64,000 nucleotides of DNA from JAOAPY01 sp038237475 (GTDB lineage Bacteria > Acidobacteriota > Blastocatellia > Pyrinomonadales > Pyrinomonadaceae), in the NCBI GenBank assembly GCA_038237475.1, contig JBBRYS010000003.1, forward strand, positions 62,001 through 126,000, given 5' to 3'. The notes below the pieces were generated by a model that worked only from the letters and a program-made list of their open reading frames with translations, was not told the origin of the DNA and did not search any database. Of this stretch, positions 43,254 to 52,263 are shown in pieces (the first letter of the stretch is position 1; each line of letters starts with the position of its first letter). The position numbers and the translations under genes are program-made.

Positions 43254-43910
43254 CTAATGTTCTTTGAAACCGAGTTCGGCCAGCTTCTCAACGGTGAGCG
43301 TTTCCACCCAATCGTCCGGCAGCGTGCGGCTCATGATTCGTTCGACGTACTTGGCGAGGACATCTACTTCGAGGTTCACGTCGTCGCCCGGTTGTAACAG
43401 GGACAGATTTGTGACGTCCCAGGTCTTGGGGATTATTGCGAGGTCAAAATACTCATCGGCCAGACGGGCGATGGTGAGACTAATTCCTTCCACTGCAATC
43501 GAGCCCTTGAAAACCAGATAGCGCGAGACTTCAGCCGGATAAGCAATGCGGACTGTCCATGAAGTGCTGTGATCGGTAGCGCCCACAAAAGTACCGCGCG
43601 CATCGACATGGCCCTGGACGATGTGCCCTCCGAGTCTGGTCGTGGGAGTTACCGCACGCTCAAGATTGACCCGCGCTCCGGGACGAAGGCGACCGAGCGT
43701 CGAGCGCTCGAGAGTTTCGCGCGAGCCATCAGCCGCGAACGAATCGGGCCGCACGTCCAGCGCGGTCAGGCAGACACCGTTGACGGAAATGGAATCACCG
43801 TCACGGGAATCTTTGGTAACAGTGTCGGCGGCGATAACGATACGCACGCCGTCGCCGCGCCGCTCAAGATTGCGGATGCGTCCGAGTTCTTCGATGATGC
43901 CGGTAAACAT
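43254..43910 (-). CDS. ribE: Riboflavin synthase alpha chain RibE
   Basis: A 218-residue protein starting MFTGIIEELGRI, the conserved N-terminus of riboflavin synthase. It has two lumazine-binding repeats (SISVNGVCLTALDVRPDSFAAD; SIAVEGISLTIARLADEYF) and paired LRPGARVNLERA and LLQPGDDVNLEVD segments. It dismutates 6,7-dimethyl-8-ribityllumazine to riboflavin. It starts 27 bp after cmk on the same strand; ATG 43910 is the conserved start. Confidence 0.95.
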   Translation of the reverse strand: MFTGIIEELGRIRNLERRGDGVRIVIAADTVTKDSRDGDSISVNGVCLTALDVRPDSFAADGSRETLERSTLGRLRPGARVNLERAVTPTTRLGGHIVQGHVDARGTFVGATDHSTSWTVRIAYPAEVSRYLVFKGSIAVEGISLTIARLADEYFDLAIIPKTWDVTNLSLLQPGDDVNLEVDVLAKYVERIMSRTLPDDWVETLTVEKLAELGFKEH

Positions 43911-43937
43911 TTTGATTTCGGATTGCAGAATCAGCAA

Positions 43938-44600
43938 TCAGCATTCAGCCCTCTCCCTGACGGTCGACAACATCCGCCCAAACACCTGCTCAATAGTCTC
44001 TCCGGTTGAGTCAATTAATACCGCATCCTCCGCAGCCTTCAAGGGGGAATCGGCCCGCATCATGTCCCGCCGATCACGCTCATTCATATCGGCCAGTGTC
44101 TCCGCAAAATCAACTTTCCGATCCAGTTCGCGCTCTTCCACAAATCTTCGCTGGGCTCGTTCCTCCGCCTGCGCAGTCAGAAAGAATTTTACATCAGCAT
44201 CGGGAAAGACCACTGTCCCGATATCACGACCGTTAAGGACTGCCCCGCGCCGGCCCATCACGCGTTGCCTCGCTACCATCGCGCGCCTCACTTCAGGGAT
44301 AGCGGAAATCACGGATGACATGTGCGTGACTGCCTCGCTGCGAATCTCTTCCGTCACATCTCTGCCGCCGAGTGTCACGCGCAAGGCTTCGGGATCCCCC
44401 TCCAGATCGACGTCAACACGCGACGCCAGCGATCCGACCGCGACATCGTCCGTCGCATTGATGCTGGACTCCAACACGGCCAGGGCCACCGCGCGATACA
44501 TCGAGCCGGTATCGATGTAAAGCAAGCCCAGCTCGCGTGCCAGCATGCGGCCGAGGGTTGACTTGCCGGCGCCTGACGGACCATCGATGGCTATTATCAT
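43938..44600 (-). CDS. cmk: Cytidylate kinase
   Basis: A 220-residue protein beginning MIIAIDGPSGAGKSTLGRML (P-loop), then YIDTGSMYRAVALAV and ALRVTLGGRDVTEEIRSEAV; the CMP-kinase insert and NGRDIGTVVFPDADVKFFLTA are typical. It phosphorylates (d)CMP. The upstream 36 residues found by extending to 44708 are not conserved, so ATG 44600 is preferred. It is followed by ribE and preceded by hemW, all leftward. Confidence 0.95.
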   Translation of the reverse strand: MIIAIDGPSGAGKSTLGRMLARELGLLYIDTGSMYRAVALAVLESSINATDDVAVGSLASRVDVDLEGDPEALRVTLGGRDVTEEIRSEAVTHMSSVISAIPEVRRAMVARQRVMGRRGAVLNGRDIGTVVFPDADVKFFLTAQAEERAQRRFVEERELDRKVDFAETLADMNERDRRDMMRADSPLKAAEDAVLIDSTGETIEQVFGRMLSTVRERAEC

Positions 44601-44664
44601 GTCGTGTAACGCTTTCCCAGCCAGGCGTCGTTTATTGATTGCGCGCCAGTGGTTACGAAAAAAA

Positions 44665-45843
44665 CTATACGAAGGTGGCAAACACTTCGTTTGAGAGCAG
44701 CGCGCCATGGCGCGTTAAGCGTATTAGATCGCCATCTATCTCGAGCAGCCCGGCTGCGCCAAAGCGGGCCAGATCACTTTCGTAGGGTGCAAATGGATCC
44801 ACGCCAAAGCGCCCCTTGAGATCGCGCACACTTAAGCCACGCATCATCCGCAGTCCTAAAAACATTGACTCGGCTCGCGCATCCTGCTCACTCAGTTCGA
44901 CTGTTTCCACGACCGGCGACCGGCCTGCTTCGATCAAGCCGGCATAACCCGCCGCATCGCGTTCATTGGACCAACGCTTGAACCCGCCATCGTATGAATG
45001 AGCGGAACAGCCAAACCCGTAGTAGGGCGCGCCGAGCCAGTACTTCGTATTGTGACGCGCTTCCTTACCTGGTAAACAAAAGTTTGATATTTCGTAATGC
45101 TCATAGCCCGCCGCACAGACAGTTTCGATCATCACGCGGTACATCTCGGCGGTTAGATCTTCGTCGACGGGGGCGCGCATACCGCGCCGGATCTGGTCCG
45201 CGAGCGGCGTTCCTTCATGCACATCCAGCAGGTACAGCGAGAGATGTTCCGGCCGGAGTGTCAGAGCTTCCTCCAGGTTTTTCTGCCAACGGGCCATGGT
45301 TTGTCCCGACAGGCCGGCAATCAAATCAAAGTTGATATTCTTGAATCCGGCCGCCCGCAGGCTCTGAAAAGTTCGTCGAATGTCGGCCGCCGTATGCGTC
45401 CGGCCGAGCTGCTTCAATCCTTCATCGTCGAAAGTCTGGGCCCCAAAACTGACCCGGTTGATGCCCAGATCCTGCCATTCGAGAAGCCTGGCCGGGGTAT
45501 CCGAACGGGCTTCAACGGTAACCGATTCGCCGTCGCCCGGGTTCATTTCAATGGTAACTTCGGCGTCGGCTGAAACCGGAAAGCGCTCCCGCACAGCGTT
45601 CAGAATATCTTCAATCTGTCTGCAGCTGAGCAGAGACGGTGTGCCGCCCCCCAGGTAGATCGTGTCCACCCCAGCGTTCAGGGTACCGCTTTCAGGCGGG
45701 CTTTGGTTCCAATTGCGAATCTCGCTGACCAGAGCGCTCACGTATCGTGCGGCCGTCGAGCGCTCGTACATTCCGGTCGCAAAGTCGCAGTAAGAACAAC
45801 GAGAGCGACAGAAGGGTATGTGAATGTAGACTCCGGCTTTCAT
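44665..45843 (-). CDS. hemW: Heme chaperone HemW (radical SAM, coproporphyrinogen III oxidase-like)
   Basis: A 392-residue protein from ATG 45843 (MKAGVYIHIPFCRSRCSYCDFATG). The CxxxCxxC motif, the following Tyr/Phe pattern and VDTIYLGGGTPSLL are HemW signatures; it lacks the extra CxC Cys of true HemN oxidases (the motif ends CSYCDF). A HemW-type C-terminal domain follows (EARHNTKYWLGAPYYGFGCSAHSY, LGLRMMRGLSVRDL). It probably transfers heme to apo-proteins. First gene of the hemW-cmk-ribE-ribBA-tamB run. Confidence 0.92.
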   Translation of the reverse strand: MKAGVYIHIPFCRSRCSYCDFATGMYERSTAARYVSALVSEIRNWNQSPPESGTLNAGVDTIYLGGGTPSLLSCRQIEDILNAVRERFPVSADAEVTIEMNPGDGESVTVEARSDTPARLLEWQDLGINRVSFGAQTFDDEGLKQLGRTHTAADIRRTFQSLRAAGFKNINFDLIAGLSGQTMARWQKNLEEALTLRPEHLSLYLLDVHEGTPLADQIRRGMRAPVDEDLTAEMYRVMIETVCAAGYEHYEISNFCLPGKEARHNTKYWLGAPYYGFGCSAHSYDGGFKRWSNERDAAGYAGLIEAGRSPVVETVELSEQDARAESMFLGLRMMRGLSVRDLKGRFGVDPFAPYESDLARFGAAGLLEIDGDLIRLTRHGALLSNEVFATFV

Positions 45844-46196
45844 GACAGGTCGAGAAGTATACCACGCGATTCCTGGCCGGAAGGGCCGCCCATTCTTCAC
45901 CAGGCACGAACCTCCAGTATTCAAAACAATGTAAAAGCCGCAGACCAGATTTGGCTACGCTTGTGCCAGAGGACTTTCAAGCAAGTGAGGCCGTGTACGC
46001 TTTCTTTTCGTCCTGTAGTGTTTCCTAAGTATCAGTAGCCTTCAGAAAAAAATCCTGCATTCAGGAATTCGAGGATTTGAGTACCGTGCTTAATGGCATG
46101 CAGCTTGAATATGTACTCAGTGAAGAAAGGCCGGTTGAAATATTTACTTCATCGCCGGCCTCATTGAGCCATCAACGAACAGGGGAGGAGAAGAAA
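45844..46196. promoter_or_regulatory. Divergent regulatory region hemW / hydrophilin-like gene, with leader hairpin
   Basis: 353 bp separate two divergent starts. Near the right end AGGCCGG (46128-46134) is complementary to CCGGCCT (46155-46161) around an inner TGAA/TTCA pair, a probable stem-loop in the leader of the small gene at 46197. No RNA gene or recognised riboswitch is visible, and I see nothing else in the rest. Confidence 0.4.
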
Positions 46197-46442
46197 ATGG
46201 AAGACGATAACCTCAAGAATGAAGGTAAAGAGAAGGGCATGGGTGCGGGCGCAGGAGCCAGCCAGAATCAACCACAGCAAGCGGGTCGCAACCCGCAGGA
46301 TCAGAATAAAGAAACGGGTGGCGTCGGCGGAAAGCAAGACAAACCCGAACCGTCACGAGGTTCTCAGGGTGGCTATCAGGAAGGGAGTCAAGCCGGCTCG
46401 CCGATGGGTGGCCAGCAGAATCAGGGGCGTCGGGACGACTGA
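46197..46442 (+). CDS. Small hydrophilin-like disordered protein
   Basis: An 81-residue protein with a very strong SD (GGGGAGGAG ahead of ATG 46197). The composition is extremely hydrophilic: Gly, Gln, Asn, Asp and Lys dominate (GMGAGAGASQNQPQQAGRNP, SQAGSPMGGQQNQGRRDD), with no hydrophobic core and no Cys. It is repetitive in G-Q-N/S and highly charged at both ends. This matches bacterial hydrophilin/stress proteins in composition, not by family. I infer a desiccation or osmotic stress role; no domain is recognised. The gene is flanked by divergent hemW and the convergent M19 peptidase. Confidence 0.7.
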   Translation: MEDDNLKNEGKEKGMGAGAGASQNQPQQAGRNPQDQNKETGGVGGKQDKPEPSRGSQGGYQEGSQAGSPMGGQQNQGRRDD

Positions 46443-46525
46443 TCCGGAAAAACTTCACTCAAACTTTAGCGCGGTGACGACACTGAGATCGGCACCGCGC
46501 ATTTTTGCAGTTACACACTCAAAAC

Positions 46526-47827
46526 TTATTTGATCCGGCGCACACTGCCGTCGCCGCTGATGTTCCGGCTTTGACTGCGCGCAATCCGTTCCGCTTCTGC
46601 AAAGACGCGCAGAAAATTCTCGCCTAGAATCTTGCGGATGTCCCTTTCGCTGTAGCCGCGCTTCAACAATTCAAAAGTGATGTTTGGCAACATCGATACA
46701 TCCTGTGCCCCTTCAGGCATGTCGTTGGCGCCGTCAAAGTCAGCACCAAGTCCGACATGGTCGATCCCGGCGACTTTGACGATGTGATCGATGTGATCGA
46801 TCAGCTTGGAAATGGGTAAGGGAGGAAGCGGATTGGCGGCTTCGAGTTTATCGCTCTCTTCTGAGCGACGCTCCGGATCGTCCTTGTACTTTGCGTTGAT
46901 GGCATCCTGCTGCGCCTTGACACGCCGCTCGCGCTCCTCGCTCTGCGGCGACACCGTTGCAGCATCGACAAAGACACTATAAAAATTCACCTGCACTACG
47001 CCACCGTTCTTCGCGATGCGCCGCAGTAGATCGTCCGGGATATTGCGCGGCACATTGCTGAGCGCGCGCGCCGAAGAGTGTGAAGCGATGATCGGCGCTT
47101 TCGAGATATCGAGCACATCGCTCATCGTCTTGTCTGAAACGTGGGAAACGTCGACCAGCATTCCCAAACGATTCATCTCGCGGACAACTTCTTTGCCAAA
47201 ATCGCTCAGACCGTTGTGCTTCCTCTCTCCGCGGCCGGCATCGGCCCAGTCGTTGGTGTTGTTCCACGTCAGGGTCATATAGCGCACGCCCAGACGGTAG
47301 AACTCGCGCAACGTTGCCAGCGAATTTTCGATGGCATGGCCGCCTTCGATACCCATTAAGGCCGCTATCTTTCCCTGTTTCCTGGCCCGCCGAATGTCGG
47401 CTGCGCTGGTGGCGTACATGAGATCGTTCGGGTGTCGCTCAACCGCGCGATAGACTGAGTCGATCATGTCGAGCGTACGACGGGCCGCGCCACCCTGGGT
47501 GGCGTAATGAGGCTTGATGTAAAGCGAAAAGAATTCGGCTGTGAGCCCGCCCTTTTTCATGCTCGCAATGCTGGTGCGATAGGGGACGGGTGGCGTGCCG
47601 CCGAGATCGTAATCGTCGTTGGTCATCGGCGTGGTCACATCATTGTGAGTATCGATGACGATTGCTTTGCGGTGAATTTGTTGTGCGCGACGCCAGAGAT
47701 TTTCATCACGCTGCGGTGGCGTGAGCGAGTGACTGCGTGGCGCTCGAGTGTTGGCGAGCAAGGGAGTAAGGAATGAAAACATCACCAAAACGATCACAGC
47801 GAGGTGCGCAATTTTAAGAATATGCAT
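46526..47827 (-). CDS. Membrane dipeptidase-like M19 family peptidase
   Basis: A 433-residue exported protein (signal peptide LAVIVLVMFSFLTPLLA). It has the M19 zinc ligands: VIDTHND (HxD), GIEGGHAIENS (Glu), LVDVSHVSDKTM (His), IIASHSSARALSNVPRN (His), and GLGADFDG. It matches renal-type dipeptidases that cleave dipeptides and some beta-lactam-like or D-amino-acid substrates. Acidobacterial genomes have several. It is located in the periplasm or secreted. Monocistronic. Confidence 0.93.
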   Translation of the reverse strand: MHILKIAHLAVIVLVMFSFLTPLLANTRAPRSHSLTPPQRDENLWRRAQQIHRKAIVIDTHNDVTTPMTNDDYDLGGTPPVPYRTSIASMKKGGLTAEFFSLYIKPHYATQGGAARRTLDMIDSVYRAVERHPNDLMYATSAADIRRARKQGKIAALMGIEGGHAIENSLATLREFYRLGVRYMTLTWNNTNDWADAGRGERKHNGLSDFGKEVVREMNRLGMLVDVSHVSDKTMSDVLDISKAPIIASHSSARALSNVPRNIPDDLLRRIAKNGGVVQVNFYSVFVDAATVSPQSEERERRVKAQQDAINAKYKDDPERRSEESDKLEAANPLPPLPISKLIDHIDHIVKVAGIDHVGLGADFDGANDMPEGAQDVSMLPNITFELLKRGYSERDIRKILGENFLRVFAEAERIARSQSRNISGDGSVRRIK

Positions 47828-48087
47828 GGGAAGCCTTTCCGTTTTTCAGCAGGATTGAACGAAGGCGCTCATGGTAGCACAGAGTGGTAGCACTTGAGTT
47901 CCGGACTCATGTTTGCGCGCAATACTGAGTTTCCGGTACGCATCAGCTTTCGACTCTGGCTCCGGCAGTTCGAATTCTTCAAGTGTTCTACCAGCTGACT
48001 CCTGGTTCTTCGTAATCGCAAATGGATGTATGATCGGGTCCCGTTTCTCCAGACTCTGTTTGCATGGGTTCGATCTTCGGAGGTCAC

Positions 48088-48612
48088 ATGGATAGATTAT
48101 TGGTAGCGATTATTGGACTGGTGGTTTTCTGCGGGACCATTTGTGCCCAGACGGAAGTCCCTCCCATTAGAAATTTTCTACGAGTTAACGAAAACTTCTG
48201 CACGGGCGCGCAGCCGCGACTCGAGCATCTGGAACAGCTAAAGGCCGACGGCGTCAAAGCAATCATCAACCTGAGACAGCCGAGCGAACACCGCGCCGAG
48301 GAGGAAGAGGCGAAGGCCAGGGAACTGGGTCTGCGCTATTTCAATATCCCGGTGGCCTTCGGCGCTCCCAAAGACGAACAAGTAGAACAATTCCTGAAGA
48401 TCACGGACGATCCCGAAAATCGACCGGCTTTTATTCATTGCGCAGCAGGTATTCGGGTGGGTGCTTTCTGGATGATCCGCAGGGTGCTGCGCGGTGGTTG
48501 GACCGTCGCAGACGCTGAAAAAGAAGCCGAGAAGGTCGGTTTACGGGAGAGCCCCCACCTCACCGAATTTGCCCGTAGCTATATCGAGAGACATCGCCCA
48601 CAGAGCAATTGA
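48088..48612 (+). CDS. Exported DSP-like phosphatase (HCX4R variant)
   Basis: A 174-residue exported protein (signal peptide LLVAIIGLVVFCGTICA) with a GGAGG SD. The sequence resembles DSP/DUF442-type phosphatases: NENFCTGAQPRLEHLEQLKADGVKAIINLRQ, then FIHCAAGIRVGAFWMIRRV. In classical Cys-phosphatases the motif is HCX5R; here the Arg is five residues after Cys118 (Arg123), one residue closer. Related bacterial sequences with HCAS-x-RVGA are known to me, so this is probably a natural subfamily. The substrate is unknown and activity is uncertain. It lies 183 bp ahead of the cytochrome-binding-protein fusion. Confidence 0.82.
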   Translation: MDRLLVAIIGLVVFCGTICAQTEVPPIRNFLRVNENFCTGAQPRLEHLEQLKADGVKAIINLRQPSEHRAEEEEAKARELGLRYFNIPVAFGAPKDEQVEQFLKITDDPENRPAFIHCAAGIRVGAFWMIRRVLRGGWTVADAEKEAEKVGLRESPHLTEFARSYIERHRPQSN

Positions 48613-48795
48613 TGCTCTTGTGAATCGTGGGATCCAGGTTGATCGAATACTCTTGATCGAGGTTCAGAGGCCCGTCCTTTTAAGTGGCGTTCCTATTTTG
48701 TTGATGCTCGCTCAGCCATCGGAAGTTTCGGGCTCGAGGGCCTCAAGTAATTTTGCGGGCGTACTCTGGGCACCAGCAACTGCATCACACACTCC

Positions 48796-50391
48796 ATGAA
48801 ATTCAGAACAGGTCTTATGTTTCTTGCGGGGCTGGCAATCATGTGCCCAGCGTTGCTGGGCCCTCGCATTGCCGCAGTCTCTCAAAATCCTTTGACGCCT
48901 GAAGAGCAGCGCGGCAAGCGAATTTTCTTTTATGGCACCAGCTCCGCGGGGCGAGAAATTGTCGCCGCCATGGGTGACGCTGGACTCGAAGTCCCGGGTA
49001 ACCTGATGGCGTGCGCCAACTGCCACGGCAATAACGGACTGGGCAAAGTCCAGGGTGCAACTAAATCCTCAAACCTGACCTGGGAGTCATTAACCAAACC
49101 CAACTCCGAGACGTCCAGCCCCAAAAGAATTCATCCGCCTTACAACGACCAATTACTGACAGCAGCCATAACCGAGGGAATCGATCCGGCCGGGCACCGC
49201 TTGCGAAGTGCGATGCCGCGCTTCCAGATGTCTGCTGAAGATCTGACCGACCTCGTCTCGTATCTCAAAAAACTCGGTAGCGATCGAGATCCCGGAGTCA
49301 GTGATGACAAGCTGGTGATTGGGACCATTCTGCCGACGGGTTCGCTTGCGGCCATGGGCCAGTCCGTTAAGGCAGTGCTGACGGCTTACGTGAGCGAAGT
49401 GAACAGCCAGGGAGGTATCTACAATCGCACCATTGAATTGAAATTTGTGGAAGCTGGAGAGACGCCGGCGGCTACTCGGGCTGCAGTTGAGCGGTTTATC
49501 AAGGAGGAACATGTCTTTGCGCTCACCGGAGCTTTCATCGCCGGTTATGAAAAAGAAATCCTCGCGCTGGTAGATCAGCAGGGTTTGCCTCTCATTGGAC
49601 CACTGACGCTTTATCCCCAAACTGAAGAGCCGCTAAATCGTCAGACTTTTTATTTGCTCTCAGGGGTTTCAGAGCAGGCGCGTGCGTTGATTGATTTTGC
49701 CGCCAAACAATACGGACCGAAAAATCCTCAGGTGGCAGTCGTCTACTCACGCAACCAACTCAATCTTGAGACGCTGGCGGTGATCGTCGAGCAGAGTAAG
49801 AAGGACGGTTTAAGCGCTCTCCAAACCTTTGAATATCCCAGCCATCATTTTGATGCCGTCGAGCTTACCAGGCGGGCCAAACAGACAAATGCAGATGCAG
49901 TTTTTCTGCTGGGAAGCGAAAGCGGCGAGATCGTGGCTTTTATGAACGAAGCCGAAAAGCTAAGTTGGTACCCTTCCATTTACATTTCATCAGCCCAAAG
50001 CAGTGGAATTTTTGCTGCCCCGGCCGGTTTCGATCGAAGGGTTTTTCTCTCCTTTGCCACTTCACCCGCTGACCAAACTGCGTCCGGCCTCCAGGAATTC
50101 CACTCGCTGGCAGAAAAGCACAAGCTTCCCAACACCAATGTGGCCGCGCAAATCTCAACCTACATTGCGGCCAAACTAATGGTGGAAGGGCTGAGACTAA
50201 GCAGCAAAGATCCAAGTCGCGAGAGTTTGATCCGATCTCTGGAGAGCTTGCGCGATTTTCAAACCGGACTCACTCCTCCAATCACTTTTGGAGCCGATCG
50301 TCGCATCGGCGCGCTCGGAGCGTACGTAATTACGGTCGATCTAAAGGAGAAAAAGTTTGTGTCCGTCAGTGACTGGATTAGTCCCAGGTAA
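48796..50391 (+). CDS. Cytochrome c domain fused to a periplasmic binding protein (type 1)
   Basis: A 531-residue exported protein. After the signal peptide (LMFLAGLAIMCPALLG) comes a class-I-like cytochrome c domain of about 110 residues with the haem site CANCH (Cys73-Cys76-His77) and a possible axial Met in AMPRFQMSAEDL. From about residue 165 it is a Leu/Ile/Val-type periplasmic binding domain (LVIGTILPTGSLAAMGQSVKA, VIVEQSKKDGLSALQTFEYPSHHFDAVELTRRA). No ABC transporter genes are adjacent. It probably senses or delivers a ligand with redox-linked function; that combination is inferred from the architecture alone. Confidence 0.85.
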   Translation: MKFRTGLMFLAGLAIMCPALLGPRIAAVSQNPLTPEEQRGKRIFFYGTSSAGREIVAAMGDAGLEVPGNLMACANCHGNNGLGKVQGATKSSNLTWESLTKPNSETSSPKRIHPPYNDQLLTAAITEGIDPAGHRLRSAMPRFQMSAEDLTDLVSYLKKLGSDRDPGVSDDKLVIGTILPTGSLAAMGQSVKAVLTAYVSEVNSQGGIYNRTIELKFVEAGETPAATRAAVERFIKEEHVFALTGAFIAGYEKEILALVDQQGLPLIGPLTLYPQTEEPLNRQTFYLLSGVSEQARALIDFAAKQYGPKNPQVAVVYSRNQLNLETLAVIVEQSKKDGLSALQTFEYPSHHFDAVELTRRAKQTNADAVFLLGSESGEIVAFMNEAEKLSWYPSIYISSAQSSGIFAAPAGFDRRVFLSFATSPADQTASGLQEFHSLAEKHKLPNTNVAAQISTYIAAKLMVEGLRLSSKDPSRESLIRSLESLRDFQTGLTPPITFGADRRIGALGAYVITVDLKEKKFVSVSDWISPR

Positions 50392-50625
50392 AGCCTTCGT
50401 CGCCTGTTTCAGGAACGCAGTTGCGTATTAACAACGAGGCCCCGGCAGCGAGGCCAACGGGTCGATGCATGCGTCCACAAAATTCTTGCTCCCCATCTCC
50501 TGCTCGCGTAATATCCGCCCACGCTCGATTCCAGTAACTCGGCCCCAACCGGGTGCGTCCTTAAGATTCGAGCCCATTAAAAATAGCCTGTGCCTCAGCG
50601 CACCCTTACCAGAGGATAAAAGATC

Positions 50626-51180
50626 ATGCCACTCACTGAAGATGATTACACCAACGCTGCGGAACGACTCGGTTGTGAAGTAGCCGCCATTAAGGCCGTC
50701 GCCGAAGTCGAGTCCGGGCCCTATGGAGCGTTTCTGCCGGATGGCAAGCCGGTGATTCTCTTTGAGCGACACTTGTTCAGTCGCCTGACAAAGAAAAACT
50801 ACGACGCCAGCGCGCCGGACATTTCCAATCCCAAGCCGGGCGGGTACGGGCAAGTATCGAAACAACACGATCGTTTGGCGAAGGCCGCTGCGCTTGATCA
50901 GGATGCCGCGCAGCAGTCCTGCTCGTGGGGGAGGTTTCAAGTACTGGGAAGGAATTGGAAGTCGCTTGCGTATTCCTCACTCAAGGACTTTGTTGATTCA
51001 ATGTACCGGGACGAGGCCGCCCATCTTGATTCGTTTGTGCGCTTTGTCGAAACCAACAATCTGGCCCGCCATCTGAAGACTAAAAACTGGGCGGGTTTCG
51101 CCAAGGGTTACAATGGGCCCAGCTATCAACAATACAAGTACGATACGAAACTCGCTGCCGCGTATAACAAGTACAAGTAA
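50626..51180 (+). CDS. N-acetylmuramidase (DUF3380-type endolysin-like)
   Basis: A 184-residue protein, one domain covering nearly the whole length. The N-terminal motif is AAIKAVAEVESGPYGAFLPDGKPVILFERHLFSR (with the catalytic Glu in AEVESG), then CSWGRFQVLGRNWKSL and the C-terminal GFAKGYNGPSY. This is the phage/bacterial N-acetylmuramidase family that cuts the glycan of peptidoglycan. No signal peptide is visible, so export would need lysis or another route, as in phages and some toxin systems. No other phage gene is nearby. It overlaps the next gene by 68 bp. Confidence 0.88.
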   Translation: MPLTEDDYTNAAERLGCEVAAIKAVAEVESGPYGAFLPDGKPVILFERHLFSRLTKKNYDASAPDISNPKPGGYGQVSKQHDRLAKAAALDQDAAQQSCSWGRFQVLGRNWKSLAYSSLKDFVDSMYRDEAAHLDSFVRFVETNNLARHLKTKNWAGFAKGYNGPSYQQYKYDTKLAAAYNKYK

Positions 51181-51781
51181 GCAACGGCTTCCGCCGGCCC
51201 ACGGTCGCGCTACAGAGCTGAACAACATCCGCGTCCCTGGCGCCGGGGTCTTTTTGCGCGTGCCGGCGGAGAGCGACTCACCAGAGTTCATCGCGCTCAG
51301 TGTTGCCAGCCGGCAGTTTCACCGTGGCCTGGTTTCGCCACCAACACAGCCCGAACAATTTCTGCAGTATCTCGATCGTTGCCGGCGTTTGGACGCCGCC
51401 AGTTTTCTCATCTGCCTTGCCGATGATGGCGCCATCGCCGGGGCCATTAATGTGAGTCAGATTTTTCAGGGTAATTTTAAGAACGCTTACCTCGGATACT
51501 ATATTGGCGCGCCTTATGCCGGTCGGGGATATATGACCCAGGCGCTGCAATTGATGCTGAGGCATGCGTTTCTGGAGCTGAGACTCCACCGCCTCGAAGC
51601 GAATATCCAGCCGGGGAACAGGCCATCAGTTTGTCTCGTGGAGCGGGCAGGCTTCCGTCGCGAAGGTTTCTCACGGCGTTACTTGAAAATAGCGGGACGC
51701 TGGCGCGATCACGAACGGTGGGCCATCATCGCCGAAGATTGGAAGTCGTTGCGAGAACTTACAGCGGGAGTAAAAGGTTGA
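51113..51781 (+). CDS. GNAT acetyltransferase (RimJ/RimL type)
   Basis: A 222-residue protein of the RimJ group: GVFLRVPAESDSPEFIALSVAS, NFKNAYLGYYIGAPYAGRGYMTQALQLMLRHAF (acetyl-CoA loop G-RGYMTQAL), and the C-terminal LEANIQPGNRPSVCLVERAGFRREGFSRRYLKIAGRWRDHERW. The first 40 residues are not conserved but no nearer start codon exists; ATG 51113 lies inside the muramidase gene. Its last base overlaps the OsmC start (TGATG), so the two are coupled. The acceptor is likely an N-terminus or small amine, unknown. Confidence 0.88.
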   Translation: MGPAINNTSTIRNSLPRITSTSKQRLPPAHGRATELNNIRVPGAGVFLRVPAESDSPEFIALSVASRQFHRGLVSPPTQPEQFLQYLDRCRRLDAASFLICLADDGAIAGAINVSQIFQGNFKNAYLGYYIGAPYAGRGYMTQALQLMLRHAFLELRLHRLEANIQPGNRPSVCLVERAGFRREGFSRRYLKIAGRWRDHERWAIIAEDWKSLRELTAGVKG

Positions 51782-52263
51782 TGGGTCAGCGCAAGCAGCA
51801 TTCATATTCAGTCAACGTTCGCTGGACCGGCAACACTGGTCAGGGCACGGCGAACTATCGCGCGTACAAACGAGATCATGAAATCTCTGCGGCGGGCAAG
51901 CCGACGGTGCCCGGTTCGTCTGACCCGAATTTTCTTGGTGATCGGACGCGCTACAATCCGGAAGAACTAATGGTGGCTTCGCTCTCAACCTGCCACATGC
52001 TTTGGTACCTGCATCTTTGTTCCGAGGCGGGGCTGGTGGTGCTGGGCTATGAAGACAGTGCTGAAGGATTTATGGCGGAGTCAACCGACGGCAGCGGGCA
52101 CTTCACCGGAGTAACCCTGCACCCGGTGGTCACTTTCGCGGAGCTTGTCGATGCTGAATTGATGCGTACACTTCACGAGCGTGCGCACCACTTCTGTTTC
52201 ATCGCCAATTCGGTCAATTTCCCTATTCTTTGTGAGCCGGTGAGCAAGGCGCTTCAGAATTAA
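51781..52263 (+). CDS. OsmC-family peroxiredoxin-like protein
   Basis: A 160-residue protein with the OsmC signatures: RYNPEELMVASLSTCHMLWYLHLCSEAG (first reactive Cys region), and FTGVTLHPVVTF, HHFCFIANSVNFPILCEP (second Cys). The two Cys are those of organic-hydroperoxide-reducing OsmC proteins. It is translationally coupled to the upstream GNAT and convergent with the next GNAT, whose stop overlaps by 4 bp. I infer organic peroxide detoxification. Confidence 0.9.
   Translation: MGQRKQHSYSVNVRWTGNTGQGTANYRAYKRDHEISAAGKPTVPGSSDPNFLGDRTRYNPEELMVASLSTCHMLWYLHLCSEAGLVVLGYEDSAEGFMAESTDGSGHFTGVTLHPVVTFAELVDAELMRTLHERAHHFCFIANSVNFPILCEPVSKALQN

Noticed and set aside
50428..50940. A 170-residue frame on the minus strand opposite the muramidase gene.
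   Set aside because: It is antisense to a clear enzyme gene, lacks a SD and shows no family signature.
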